From NCBI GenBank assembly GCA_007115705.1, contig QXEO01000170.1:2331570-2395569 (forward strand): a DNA stretch of 64,000 bases, in the 5' to 3' direction. Shown here piece after piece: positions 34,371 through 46,353 of the stretch. The translations under genes were made by a program, and so were the position numbers. Position 1 is the first letter of the stretch. Each line of letters begins with the position of its first letter. Below the pieces are notes generated by a model. That model was not told the origin of the DNA. It saw only the letters and a program-made list of their open reading frames with translations, and did not search any database. This DNA comes from Dactylis glomerata (Eukaryota; Streptophyta; Magnoliopsida; Poales; Poaceae).

Positions 34371-34559
34371 AAAAGTTGAACGGCTTGAGATAGATAAATC
34401 ACATGATCAAAGCAACCGTTGTCTAAAAACATTACATTTTTCGAGTTAACAATTCTTGTGAATTAGAAGGTCATTTTATAAAATATTGTATTTTATCAGT
34501 ATATGGTTCCTTTTTTTACATATCCTAGTTTGAATTTTTGTACATTTCATAAGGGTTTT

Positions 34560-35130
34560 TTGTTTTGGAGATGGGATCACAAAAGGAGTACTCGCTGCGC
34601 CTCGTCGCTTTAACTGGGTTTTGGGTTATTCGATGGGCCTTGGCCTAGTGGGCATAGACATTCGCTAAGCACGCATACTGCCTCGTCGAGTCGACGTTCC
34701 CCTGAAGACAAAAAACACGGCCTCCGCATCGTCTCCGATGGAATCCCCAAATCCAAGAGAACGCCGGCGGGAACCCCCTTCCGCCGCCGCCGAGCCATGC
34801 ACCCTTGAAGCGGTTCCAACTTTCTCCATCCCATTCTCACGCTAGATTTTGAGCGGTCTTTCGATGTTGGCGGCGGAGCATTGAGTAGAGGATGCGCAGC
34901 GGGGAGGACCTAGGAGAGGGGGCGAGCGAGGGACCATCCTCAAAGCTAGGCCACATCTGGGGAGGAGGCCATGCCGCCGTCCGAGTTTACAGTTGGCTTC
35001 CGGAGCCGCCGTCCTCGTCCCTCTCTGCTCCAGCAACGTTATTTTAGGAGAGGGGGACACCGGCGGCCGCCGGAGCGCGCCGTGGAGCAGCTAAAGGCGG
35101 AATGGGGCGCGGGAGTAGGTGCCTGCGGTT
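34560..35130 (+). other. GC-rich segment upstream of NLR2, possible leader exon
   Basis: An abrupt change from AT-rich to GC-rich sequence. No conserved protein; a donor-like GGGG|GTAAGA near 35133 could end a 5' UTR exon of NLR2. It could equally be a repeat fragment. Confidence 0.3.
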
Positions 35131-35437
35131 GGGGGTAAGACAATGGTGCACTGAATCCTTGTTTGATTCGTTCTGTAGCGAGTACCGTACTGCTCAGTTA
35201 CATACTGAAATTGCTACGTTGATTCTGAACCTGAACTTGATTTGTGATAGTACTCCTAGTCTATAGAATTGTCCTCCTCTCTTGAGTGCCAACTTGTGTT
35301 CGATTAATGGAGGTTCGTAACAAACAACATGCAAATGCCTTGTTTGTATGTTGCTGTGGTGGATGCACGAATTGCTTTCCACTTTCCTCGTAGGCGCAGA
35401 GATTCTAGTCATCATAGTGGTAATTGTGCAATTAAGA

Positions 35438-35531
35438 TAATTCCTCCGACCCATATTACTTTTGAATCATTGCACTGAAATATGTCTACATATATCCATA
35501 TTAGCGATAGTAATATGGATCGGAGGGAGTA
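35438..35531 (+). repeat. Stowaway-type MITE (about 90 bp)
   Basis: Inverted ends TTCCTCCGACCCATATTACT and AGTAATATGGATCGGAGGGA, flanked by TA on both sides, as in Tc1/mariner-derived Stowaway MITEs. Lies just upstream of NLR2. Confidence 0.85.
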
Positions 35532-36347
35532 TATTTTTCTTCATGCTTTGGTAAGTGATGTTTTTGGTCCACGGCTCTAAAGCCACGCACTGAGATGCTT
35601 ACCTTCCCCTGCTGTAGTGCTGCCCCCAGTTGCTACGCCTTTCAACTGCCCCCATTTCTATCGTGTTGCTTCAATTCTATATTGTGCCAGTGGATGCAAT
35701 CAATCGATGAAAGCATTTGCATTTACCTCTCCCCAAAAGCGATCAATGAAAAACTATTTGCTTTCCACTTTCCTCACAAGAAAGCAAGAAGCAAGCAAGC
35801 GCATCTTGCTCAAACCTTTGTCTTCTCCACATTGCACTGCACTTGTGCTCCTCTGTGTTCTTGGTGTTCCAATGGTGGCTGTGGTGGCCACCATGGTGGT
35901 CGGACCACTGGTCAAAATCGTGATGGAGAAGGCATCCAACTACCTCCTCGACAAGTACAAGGTGATGAAGGGCATGAAGGAGCAACATGAGATCCTGAAG
36001 CGCAAATTTCCTGCCATCCTTGACGTCATCACTGACGCTGAGCAGGCGGCAACCCATCGGGAAGGGGCAGCGGCCTGGCTCGAGGCCATCAAGAAAGTGG
36101 CTTACCAGGCGAATGAAGTCTTCGATGAGTTCAAGTACGAGGCGCTTCGTCGTCAAGCGAGAAAGATTTTTTTTTTTAGAAATGGGGTTCTCCCGGCCTC
36201 TGCATCCATTGATGCACACAGCCTTTTTATTACAACAAGAGTGATCAGTTTCAACAATGAAAGGTCTTAAGGTCTTGAGTTACAAACTCCTCATCTACTA
36301 GAGATGAGATATTGATAAGCCAGCGGAAGACAGGGTATATGGAATAG

Positions 36348-39300
36348 CTAAACATCCTGTATTCTGTTAGAATGCCGCCAACCACCCTGGCTGTAGATAG
36401 CCTGAACGACCGCCATCAATCGTGTGCATCCAGAATCCATATGTCCCCGCTGCTCCTCTGGAAGGAGGTACGCCCAAGTACTGATCCAGTGGGTAGCTTT
36501 GTTGATAACCTGCAAGAAGGGAGAACAGCTAGCATTGTTAAATATAGCATCGTTACGGCAATTCCATATTGCCCATATCAGAGCGCAAACCCCAATTCTG
36601 ATTCGTGCTTTGGATGTTTTATCGACTCCGTTCAGCCAGTTGCCAAACATGTTCTTAATACTCGCAGGGGGTGGCATGTTGAATGTAAACTGGACCACTC
36701 TCCAGATTAATCTACTCAACTTGCATTTGATAAAAAGATGATCAATGGTCTCCTCATCGTCGCAAAAGGCGCATTTCTTGCTTCCAGTCCAGTTCCTTTT
36801 GGCGAGATTATCTTTTGTCAAAATCTCTTTTCTGTTTAAAAACCACATAAAGATCCTAATCTTCAGTGGTACTTTAAGTTTCCATAGGTATTTTCTTAGG
36901 AACTTTGTGTTTCCGTTTAGCAATTCCGCATAGAGAGATTTGACGGAAAACTGACCTGATTCCGTTAAACTCCATTTGAAGGTATCCCTTTCATCGTTGA
37001 GGTGAACATCCATTGTTTTCTCGACTAATTCGAGCCAGGATATCCATCTTTCGCCTGTTAAATTTCTCCTAAAAGAAATATTCAGGCCATCTTCTTTGAG
37101 AGTATTGGCCACTGTAACGTTCTTGTGGTTGACAATGGCATAAAGGCTAGGGTGCTGGGAGGCGAGTGGCTCATCGCCCATCCAGGTGTCCTCCCAGAAC
37201 CTAGTTCCCTCTCCGTCGCCAACGACAAAGGAACCATATTTGAGGAAAGTAGATTTTTGGTGCATCAACCCTTTCCAAAAAGGGGAGTCGGTTGGTTTAG
37301 CTTGCACTTCCGCAATAGTTTTTGATTTTATGTATTTATTGCAAAGCAACTCCTGCCACATACCCTCCTCGTTAATGATTTTGAACAACCATTTGCTCAA
37401 TAGACAGCTATTCTTGACCTCTAGGACCTCGATGCCTAATCCGCCTTGGTCCTTTGGTCGGCAGACCATGTTCCATTTCGATAGTCTATATTTCTTTTTA
37501 TTTTGGTCACTTTGCCAAAAGAAACGTGAACGGAAAAAGTCAAGCCTCTTTCTTACCCCTATGGGTATTTCGAAGAAGGAGAGCAGGAACATTGGCAAGC
37601 TAGTTAGCACGGAGTTTATTAGGATTAATCTATCCCATAGGAGAGGATTTTGCCAATCCAAGACGCAAGTTTCTTCTCCAGTCTATCTTCCACGACTTTC
37701 CACTCTCTAATCAGGAGTTTTCTGTAGTGGATTGGAATGCCAAGGTATTTGAATGGGAGTGCGCCTATCGCACATCCAAATATTTCTTTATAGTCGTTTT
37801 GGCATTCTTTTGCTTTCCCAAAGCAAAAAAGTTCGCTCTTATGGAAATTAATTTTCAGACCGGAGAGTTGCTCAAACAGACATAGAATCAATTTCATGTT
37901 GACCGCCTTTTCTGTGTCATGCTCCATGAAAAGGATCGTGTCATCGGCATATTGGAGAATTGATACTCCTCCTTCTACAAGGTGGGGTATTAGTCCTCCA
38001 ATTTGACCGTCTTCTTTTGCTCTTGCAATGAGAATGGCGAGCATGTCTGCTGCAATATTAAAGAGCATAGGCGAGAGGGGGTCTCCCTGACGGAGCCCTT
38101 TGAGGGTTTGGAAATAATGACCTATGTCGTCATTCACCTTAATTCCCACGCTACCGCCTTGAATAAACTTAGCAACCCAGTCACACCATTTGACAGGGAA
38201 GCCTTTCATCCTAAGAACTTGCTGGAGGAATGGCCATTTGATTTTGTCATATGCCTTCTCGAAGTCAATTTTGAAGAGTACTCCATCAAGCTTTTTTGAG
38301 TGAAGTTCGTGAATAGTTTCGTGCAAGACGACCACACCTTCCAAGATGTTTCGACCCGGAATAAAGGCCGTTTGGGTCGGTTTGATAATTTTCTGGGCTA
38401 TCCCAGTGATTCGGTTTGCACCAACTTTGGTAAAAAATTTGAAGCTAACGTTGAGGAGACAAATTGGTCTATATTGTTCGATACGACTTGCGTCTTCCTT
38501 CTTGGGAAGAAGGGTTATAATACCGAAGTTCAGTTTGAAAAGGGGAAGGTCACCCGCCTGCAGTTGGAAGAACATTGCCATCAAGTCCTCCTTTATAGTG
38601 TCCCAAAACACTTGGTAGAATTCAGCTGGGAATCCATCCGGGCCAGGGGCTTTGTTCTTCTTCATCTCCATAATCGCCTCCATCACTTCTAATTCAGTGA
38701 AGTCGGCAGAGAGCATCTCCTTTTCCTCTATAGAGAGTTGAGGGATATCCTCAATCCTGTCTTCTATGAGATTGAAATGATTTGTATTTGGTGCCCCAAA
38801 CAGCCCTTTGTAGTATTCACTAATAAATACTTTAAGGTTCTCATCACCGATAATTGTTCCTTCGTCTTGCTCTAACTGAAAGATTTTTTTCTTTCTATGT
38901 TTACCATTTGCTATTAGATGGAAATATTTAGTATTATCGCCTCCTTCTTGGATGTATTTAACTTTCGCGCGCTGAGCCCATTTCGACTCCTCGTTTCTTC
39001 TTAGAGACGCAAGGCGCTCATCTGCTTCTCTCTTTTCCTTTCTCTCACATTCGGTAAGCGGTGTACTTTCTGCCTTAATATCAAGCCTATCAATGATACT
39101 TAGCAGCCGCTCCTTTTCTTTTTTGTACTCACCACTTGCATTCCGTGCCCAACCCCGCAGAAACTTCCTCATGTGCCGGATCTTTTTTTGCCAAGATTCA
39201 ATCGGGGTCTGGGCATTTGTAACAGAACGCCATTCGTTTGTTACCATCTCCGAAAAACCATCTTGCTTAAGCCAAGATAGTTCAAACGAGAAGTGAGAGT

Positions 39301-40021
39301 TCTTGCCACCATGAGCTGGACTACCAAAGTCCAGAAGTAGTGGCGTATGATCCGATCCGGTCCTTGTTAATGCGCGAACATTTAAGAGGGGGAATTTTTG
39401 TTCCATCTCGATCCTAACCAAAATGCGATCCAGCTTTTCAAATGTAGGATTATCCCTCCTATTTGCCCAAGTGAATTGTCTCCCTGACAGAACTATTTCT
39501 CTCAGGTCGAGGCTTTCGATGATGGCGTTAAAAATGAAAGGCCAGCGAGCATAGAAGTTTTCGTTGTTTTTTTCCTCTTGTCTTCTTATGATATTGAAAT
39601 CTCCCCCTACCATTAGAGGAAGCGTTTCATTTTCGCAGACTCGTACCAGCTCCGCCAGGAAGGCAGGTTTGTGTCTGTCCTGGGCAGCACCATACACTGC
39701 CACCAAGGCCCATTTGAAATTATCTCTTTTCGTTTTTAAGTGAAACTTGACACAGAAATCCCCGGTGATCACCCTCGTAACCACTAGCGATGCATTATTG
39801 ATACCAGAGAGGATGCCCCCAGATCGGCCCCTAGGAGGTAAGCAGAACCAGCTGAAGTCCATACCAGCAGCAAGGTTTGCTAGGAAAGGGGCCGAGAAAC
39901 TCCCTCTCCCAGTTTCAGAAATAACGACGAAGTCAAGTTTAAACTCTCTAACCGCTTCCTTGATGCTAAGATGTTTAGCCGGGTCCCCAAACCCATCACT
40001 ATTCCAGATAAAGCCTTTCAT
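36348..40021 (-). pseudogene. LINE ORF2: endonuclease plus reverse transcriptase, one frameshift
   Basis: Starts MKGFIWNSDGFGDP at 40021, overlapping the ORF1 stop (ATGA). The N-terminal apurinic-type endonuclease has MVGGDFNIIRRQEEKN, WANRRDNPTFEKLDRILV and GSDHTPLLLDF. The reverse transcriptase has NKAPGPDGFPAEFYQ, FKIDFEKAYDKIKW, GLRQGDPLSPMLF and the catalytic LQYADDTILF. The zf-RVT C-terminus (KAPFCDDEET-type, here KKCAFCDDEETIDHLFIKC) lies beyond a 1-bp deletion near 37634, where CCC in + sense probably lost one C. Aside from that deletion it is intact. Confidence 0.92.
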
Positions 40022-40207
40022 TTCTTGACCTTAAGAGTTTTGTTAATTCTAGTACTCCTCCTCACTGCCACCCCCACCTTTGAGTCCACTTTCTTCTTTT
40101 GTTTCTTTAGGCATTTGATTGGCAAGAATAGGCTTGGATCAGATAAGTTGTCTATTGGCTCTATCTGATCCTCTAGCGCAAGGTCCGAGCACAAAGAATT
40201 TGCCGTG
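40018..40207 (-). pseudogene. LINE ORF1 C-terminal tail
   Basis: The short basic tail (LKKQKKKVDSKVGVAVRRST) ends at 40018 with the ATGA overlap to ORF2. The rest of ORF1 is missing because the element is 5'-truncated at the insertion site. Confidence 0.6.
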
Positions 40208-43200
40208 GTCAAGCGAGAAAGATGGGGCAGTACAAGGAGCTTGGCTTCGATGTGGTAAAACTCTTTCCCACCCATAACCGTTTCATATTCCGGTGCAGGA
40301 TGGGAAAAAAGCTCCGCAAGATTGTGCTAGCCATTGAGGTCCTTGTGACTGAGATGAATGCCTTTGGCTTTAAATATGAGCAACAACCACTAGTATCCAA
40401 GAGTGGCGGCAGACTGATCATGTTATCTTTGATCCAAAGGAAATTGCCAACAGATCCAGAGCCAAAGATAATAAGAATATTGTTGACATACTAGTTGGTC
40501 AAGCTAACAATCCAGCTCTCACAGTTGTTCCCGTCGTTGGAATGGGGGGCTTGGGCAAGACCACGTTAGCACAACTTGTTTACATTGAACATGAAATTAA
40601 GACGCATTTTGATTTGTTGCTATGGGTCTGTAATCTTTAGTTGAAGCAGCCCCCGAGAAGAAAAATGATGGTACAAAAGCATCCCCCGTTAAGAAAGATG
40701 ATGGTACAAAAGCAGTTGTTGCTTCCAAGCAGAGACCACTAGATGCCCTTCAGAATGTACTCAGCGGGAAAAGGTACCTCCTTGTATTGGATGATGTCTG
40801 GGCACGAGAGGATCGTAAATGGGAACAGCTCAAGGGCAGCCTTGAACATGGTGGCACTGGTAGTGTGATCTTGACAACAACTCGTGATAAAAGAGTTGCA
40901 GAAATAATGGGTAGTGTTAAAGCTTATAATCTCGGAGCTTTGGGAAGAGAATACATAAAGGAAATTATCGAGACAACAGCATTTAGTCATTTGAAGAAAG
41001 AAGAGGAAAGGCCCGCCATGTTGGTGAATATCATTGGTGAGATTGTCGAGAAATGTGCTGGCTCTCCTTTAGCTGCAATAGCACTGGGCTCCATATTGCG
41101 TAACAAAACCAGTGAAGAAGAATGGAAAGCTGTATCAAGCAGAAGCAACATTTGCACCATGGAGTCTGGAATCTTACCGATACTCAAACTCAGTTACAAT
41201 GACTTGCCACCGCATATGAAACAATGCTTTGCATTTTGTGCTATATTTCCTAAAGATTACGAGATTGATGTGGACAAGCTGATCCGACTATGGATTGCAC
41301 ATGGCTTTATTATCCAGGAAGAGCAAGTGCGCCTTGAAACCATTGGCAAACAGACTTTCAATGAGCTGGCCTCTAGGTCATTCTTTCAAGATGTGAAACA
41401 AGTCCATGCCACAGTCAGTGAAATTGTAACCACCGGGGCATGTTATTCTAGAACTACATGTAAAATACATGATCTTATGCATGATGTTGCATTGTCTGTA
41501 ATGGATATGGAATGTGCCTTGGTAACTGAGGACCCAGGAAATATTGAATCTGTTGTCGCAACTGTGGGACCAAGTCAGAGTGAGTGGCTTCCGAACTCTG
41601 CTCGACATCTATTTTTGTCATGCAAGGAACCAGGGAGAAAATTAAATAGTTCTCTGGAGAACAGCTCTCCAGCGATCCAAACACTTCTGTGTGGTAACGA
41701 TATGACTAGTTCACTGCATCATCCCTCAAAATACAGCTCTTTACAAGCATTGCAGCTCTGTTCAGAGAAAAGATCATTTCCACTGAATCCAAAGTATCTA
41801 CATCACCTGAGGTACCTGGATCTCTCAAAAAGTTATATCAGAGCACTTCCGGAAAATATGAGCATTCTATACAACCTGCAAACGCTGAACCTCTCTGGCT
41901 GCGAATTTCTTGGTGAACTTCCCAGGCAAATGAAATATATGACTTCGCTCCGTCACCTTTACACTCATGGTTGTCGAAAGCTGAAGAGTATGCCTAGGGA
42001 CCTCGGAAAACTCACATCCCTACAGACACTTACAAGTTTTGTAGCAAGTAGTGGGTCTAATTGCAGTGATGTTGGAGAGCTCGGGCATTTAAACCTTGGT
42101 GGTGAACTAGAGCTACGTCATCTACAGAATGTGACAGAAGAAGATGCAAAAGCAGCAAACTTCGTGAAAAAGAAGGAACTAAGAGAACTGACATTAAAAT
42201 GGGCCGTTTCTAAGCAAACTGGTTTTAGGGATGATGCAAGAGTGCTCGAGAAACTTGAACCTCATGATGGGCTCCATGCTATAAGGATATACTCCTATGG
42301 AGCCACCACCTTTCCAGCCTGGATGGCTATGTTGCAAAACATTGTTGAGATCCATCTTTTTCATTGTAAGAAACTGCAATGGTTGTTTACCTGCGACAGT
42401 GATGCATCCTTTGCATTTCCAAATCTGAAGGATCTTACGTTACAAGATCTTGTCTGTTTGGAGAGATGGTGGGAAAGATATAATGGAATGCAAGGAGACA
42501 AGATAATTTTTCCTAGGCTTGAGAAGTTGTTTATTCTTCGCTGTGAGAAGTTGACAGCATTCCCAGGACCTCCAACCTTCCCTAACCTCCAGGACACTCT
42601 TATTTTGGGATGTCCAAAGTTGACAAGTACAGCTAAATCACCAAAGCTCAGCGTATTAAACATGGAAGGAAGTGAAGGAGAGTTGTTCCCGTGGGTAGCT
42701 AGACATATGACTTCTTTAACCAGTCTAGAACTTCAGAGCCTTGATGACAATACAGAAACAACATTGGTGACTGCTAAGCATGGTTTGAGGGAAGTGCTGG
42801 ATGGCAGGGAAAAGTGGAATGATCATGATTTTCCTCTCGCAGTTTTGGTTTTAAAAAACTTCAGGTCAGGTGTGAAAGAGCTGTGTGCATGTTTTGTACA
42901 CCTTCAAGATTTGTCAATTTGGAGCTGCACTGCACTTGTCCACTGGCCAGAAAAAGAGTTCGAAGGATTGGTTTCCTTGAGGAGGCTTCTGATTCGCAAA
43001 TGCGAGAAACTGACTGGATATGCACAAGCTTCTGTCAAGCCATCAGCGTCGGCAGAAACAAGCCAGCTCCTGCCGCGTCTAGAGTCTCTGGAGATATGGA
43101 GTTGTAAAAGCTTGGTTGAGGTCTTCATCATCCCTGCCTCTCTCAGGAGAATGGAAATTCATTATTGCACAAAGCTTGTGTTCAGATCTGGCAGGAGGCT

Positions 43201-43827
43201 GCAGCAGGGACAATCAGTATCATCGACCTATCAAAGGCCATCTAGTGTACCGGAGGTTCCATCCCCATCATCGCCTGGAGCCGGCACGGTGCATTTGGAA
43301 GAATTAATATTATCGGGGTGTGATGGCTTAACAGGAGTCCTCCATATTCCTCCCTCCCTGAAGAAACTAGAAATGGAGTGCTGCAATGGGTTGACATCTG
43401 TTAAATCTAGCTCGGGAGAGTGCCCAGCATTGGAGCACCTCTTGCTTTGGAGGTGCAATACTGTGTCATCCCTACCGGATGGGCCACAAGCATATTCATG
43501 TCTCCAGTATCTTTACATTACAGACTGCCCTGGTATGAAGACGCTCCCTATAAGCCTGCAGCAACGTCTGGGAAGCCTCCAGCGGGAGTACGTAGATGCC
43601 CATTATTATTTAAGTAAGCATGCAGCAATAACCTTCTGTATTTACTTGTGAGTATTAAATGTACTTTTTAGATAATGGTGTCAGTAGTACGACAGAAAAC
43701 AGTAACAAATTAGATATTCCTTTTAACCTAAATTTGTCATTTCTTTAATGATATTTCTCTAACTGTAAGATTTTACACTTAATCTGTGCAGAGCCTATGC
43801 TGCTGAAGCCAGTAACATGGAAATATG

Positions 43828-43930
43828 TCTGCAAAGGTTGATTTACTATTTCCAAACACTTGGAAAGCATGCTTTCTGCAAAGGTTGATTTACTATTCCA
43901 TCAACTTGGAAGGTATGATGTCTGCAAAGT
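43828..43930 (+). repeat. Short tandem repeat (46-47 bp) across the NLR2 stop codon
   Basis: The phrase TCTGCAAAGGTTGATTTACT starts at 43828 and 43875, with a third partial start at 43921. The first unit includes the last codons and TGA of NLR2. Confidence 0.75.
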
Positions 43931-44960
43931 TTTGTGATATTGAATCACTCAGATTTATTCTGGGAAAAAATACATGCCATATCACTACATTTTTTTGCTT
44001 TCTTCTGGTGTTGATATATGGCTTCGTTGCAGAATTTTTTCAACTCATACAGATGGAAAAAGATCCCTTGGACTAGAGCTATTCCCTTGCAAAACTCGCC
44101 ATGGTCCTAAAGGGGACTCCCACCAGAGTTTTGCCATGTTGAATTGCGAGATCAGCAATTAGAAAGCGCTTCTAACACTATTGGGTATCATTTTGCTAAC
44201 CGGGCTTGCTGGTGCCACAGTGCTCGGCATTCTCTTACACGGACTGGTGTGATCTGCACAGCCAGCAACGCGAGTACCTGGACAATTGTAAATGTCAAGA
44301 TAATTGACCAAGATCATGCCCTCAGTGATGTAAAGAAGAAATGAAGAGGCACAGACTGACGGAAGCTCTGTTCTTCAGGCTTTTGACCCCCACCTCCACC
44401 TTTGTAATGTATTTGTTTCAAGAATAGCCGAGAAAGATTAAGCATAGGTGCTTGATAGTGTTGTTGTGCTGCTGCTGATCGACCCTTCATGAAAGAGCAG
44501 GTCTTTTCCTGGCTGAAAAAAATATGCCTTGTTGTTTGATCACATGTCACAGGAATTTGAACACCAGTGCATATATGAAATAAATACAGGCCCAAAATGA
44601 GTTACCTTGTTAACCGATCTTTTGACCTATCTCTGTATGTATAACAGCACAGTTTTGGCTTCTACAAGCACTGTTGTTTGTTGACCTTGACCATCATACT
44701 GAAGCCCTTATGCCATGCGAGCTGAGTTGAGTTTCTTAATAAACATCTACGGTTGTCTAGTTGAGTTTCTGCGTTCAGAACAGACGCCTAAATGGAGCTG
44801 ATGGGAGCTCAGGCCGACTTGAATTTCATAATCACTTGAACTCTTTAATTAATACTAGCTGTATATTTTCTCTTAATTCATTTATCCTTTTTTTGCAGTT
44901 TATTTGATCTCTTATCGAGAGGTTCAGAGCAGAACTCCAGTTTGATATATTTTGGGGATA
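43842..44960 (+). other. NLR2 3' UTR-like region
   Basis: No protein recognised. Position suggests the former 3' UTR of NLR2. Nothing else is supported. Confidence 0.4.
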
Positions 44961-45112
44961 GTTTATACATCTCTGCATCCCACTTTTCAGAGTTTTTAAT
45001 GTTGTAACATGCACTTTTATGACTTGACCTTTTACACGTAGAGTTTCTTTTGACCGAAGTTTATACATCTCCACATCCCATTTTTCAGAGTTTTTAGTGT
45101 GATAACATCCAT
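44961..45112 (+). repeat. 98-bp tandem duplication
   Basis: GTTTATACATCTC...CATCCCA.TTTTCAGAGTTTTTA occurs at 44961 and again at 45059 with a few substitutions. Confidence 0.7.
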
Positions 45113-45116
45113 GTTT

Positions 45117-45640
45117 TATGTCGCGGATAACATTTTGCTATGAAAAGTTTTCTTTAGGACATCATTTTCTGGGTTATTACCGATATAGAGGTCAAACGTT
45201 TCTTAAGCCTATAATGTATTTGCTCGAGAGTTTTGTTTGTATTGGGATCACATATCTAAGATCTATCAATTTTGTGTGTATTATAGTAGCACACATAGTT
45301 TTATTTATCCTTGACAATATTGTGCACGGAGAGATGCTTTTTCATGGTGACATTATTGTATTAGTAAATTCTCACTAATTTGGTGGACACGTACTTTTTT
45401 ATGTGATGGGTAATATTTCGCCTAGAAATATATTGTACTTGAAAACCATTATCTTGGTTTTTTAGCTGACTAAGCATTTGTGTATGACATCCTTCGTTTT
45501 CCTTTTGTTGAGAGATATTTTCAGTGAGGCCTCATTTCTCACTTGTTTACAAATACCATGATGGCTACCACACATTTTCCAGTTGTTCTGCACATTTTTT
45601 CGTCCCGCTATATTCATGGCTACTGCCCCCGCATGTTGTT
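45117..45640 (+). repeat. AT-rich repeat related to 33690-34370
   Basis: Phrases such as GACATCATTTTCTGGG, GACAATATTGTGCACGGAG and TCTCACTAATTTGGTGG resemble the block between IPT and NLR2. Old and diverged; the family is unknown. Confidence 0.35.
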
Positions 45641-45767
45641 TTTATCTTTGCCCCCGATAGGGCCTATCCGAGTAGAAAGAGTAAAGTCTGGAATAAACCT
45701 TGAACTCGTAGAGGGTGTCGGTATCGAACTCTGAACTCCTAATCCCGGAAATTGGCATAGATGTGTC

Positions 45768-46001
45768 TATGTTTGTTCTCTCTTTCATCACTTGTCATTT
45801 CCAAACAGGTTTGGTCCATACATTTTATGGGCACTAGGGCAACATGACACTAAGGGCCCTTGTTTATAGTGGTAGAGCTTTCCTAGGGCAAGAGGGCCAT
45901 GGCCCCCCTACCCTTAGAAATTACTATAAGATATCTCTAATATTTGTGCTAAATTTTGGAATATTATTCAAAATTTAAATATGATTGGTGTTCTTGGACC
46001 C
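45768..46001 (+). repeat. Host repeat copy 1 flanking element D
   Basis: About 80-90% alike by eye to 62983-63225 (CATCACTTGTCATTTCCAAA ... GTGTTCTTGGACC). Contains a GGGCCATGGCCCCCC palindromic core. No coding signal. 46002-46348 is unremarkable AT-rich sequence. Confidence 0.7.
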
Positions 46002-46353
46002 CATAACAATCTCTGTCAAGGTCGGCCACTTGGTCATACACAGAAAACTTTTGAAAATATTATTATTCCACCAGAGATATAATACTATAATGCAATAGCA
46101 AAATAAGTAATCCGTCCATTTGATAGATCCATGGTGTTGTTCTACATATTGATATCTATGAAAATGTGTGTGCAAAAATCACTTTTCCCAAAAGAGGAAG
46201 AGAACAACATAAACATACATATGACTATCATGAATGACCAAACCCTAGGATACTAGACAAGTGGCACACACAATACTCCACGATTGGAAAATAGCTCACC
46301 GCAAAAATTCTTTTCCCCAGTCATTAGCTACATGACTTGTCACACCAGCATAA

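Larger units (their letters stand above)
36168..40207 (-). mobile_element. LINE non-LTR retrotransposon, 5'-truncated (4040 bp)
   Basis: Flanked by an exact 16-bp target duplication GTCAAGCGAGAAAGAT (36152-36167 and 40208-40223). A T-run starts at the left edge (poly-A tail on the minus strand). It contains the tail of ORF1 and a complete-length ORF2 with one frameshift. Inserted antisense in the coiled-coil exon of NLR2. Confidence 0.96.
35872..43841 (+). pseudogene. NLR2: CC-NB-ARC-LRR gene broken by a LINE and further lesions
   Basis: Starts MVAVVATMVVGPLVKIV at 35872 with an Rx-type coiled coil (KVAYQANEVFDEFKYEALRR). A LINE interrupts it at 36167. After the element the same frame resumes (GQYKELGFDVVKLFPTHNRF), then a 1-bp loss near 40401 shifts frame. 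In the new frame lies an intact P-loop GMGGLGKTT (40539-40565), which runs to TGGGTCTGT and a stop at 40638. The expected RNBS-A segment is missing there, and the third frame resumes at VEAAPEKKNDGTKA (40640). From there the frame is open: kinase-2 LLVLDDVW (40778-40801), VILTTTRD, CAGSPLAAIALGS, CFAFCAIFPKDYEID, MHD (41477-41485) and a long LRR. A short intron (43614-43791, GTAAG/GTGCAG) leads to a last exon ending WKYVCKG at 43841. It resembles cereal RGA-type CNLs. As read, it cannot make a full receptor. Confidence 0.9.
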
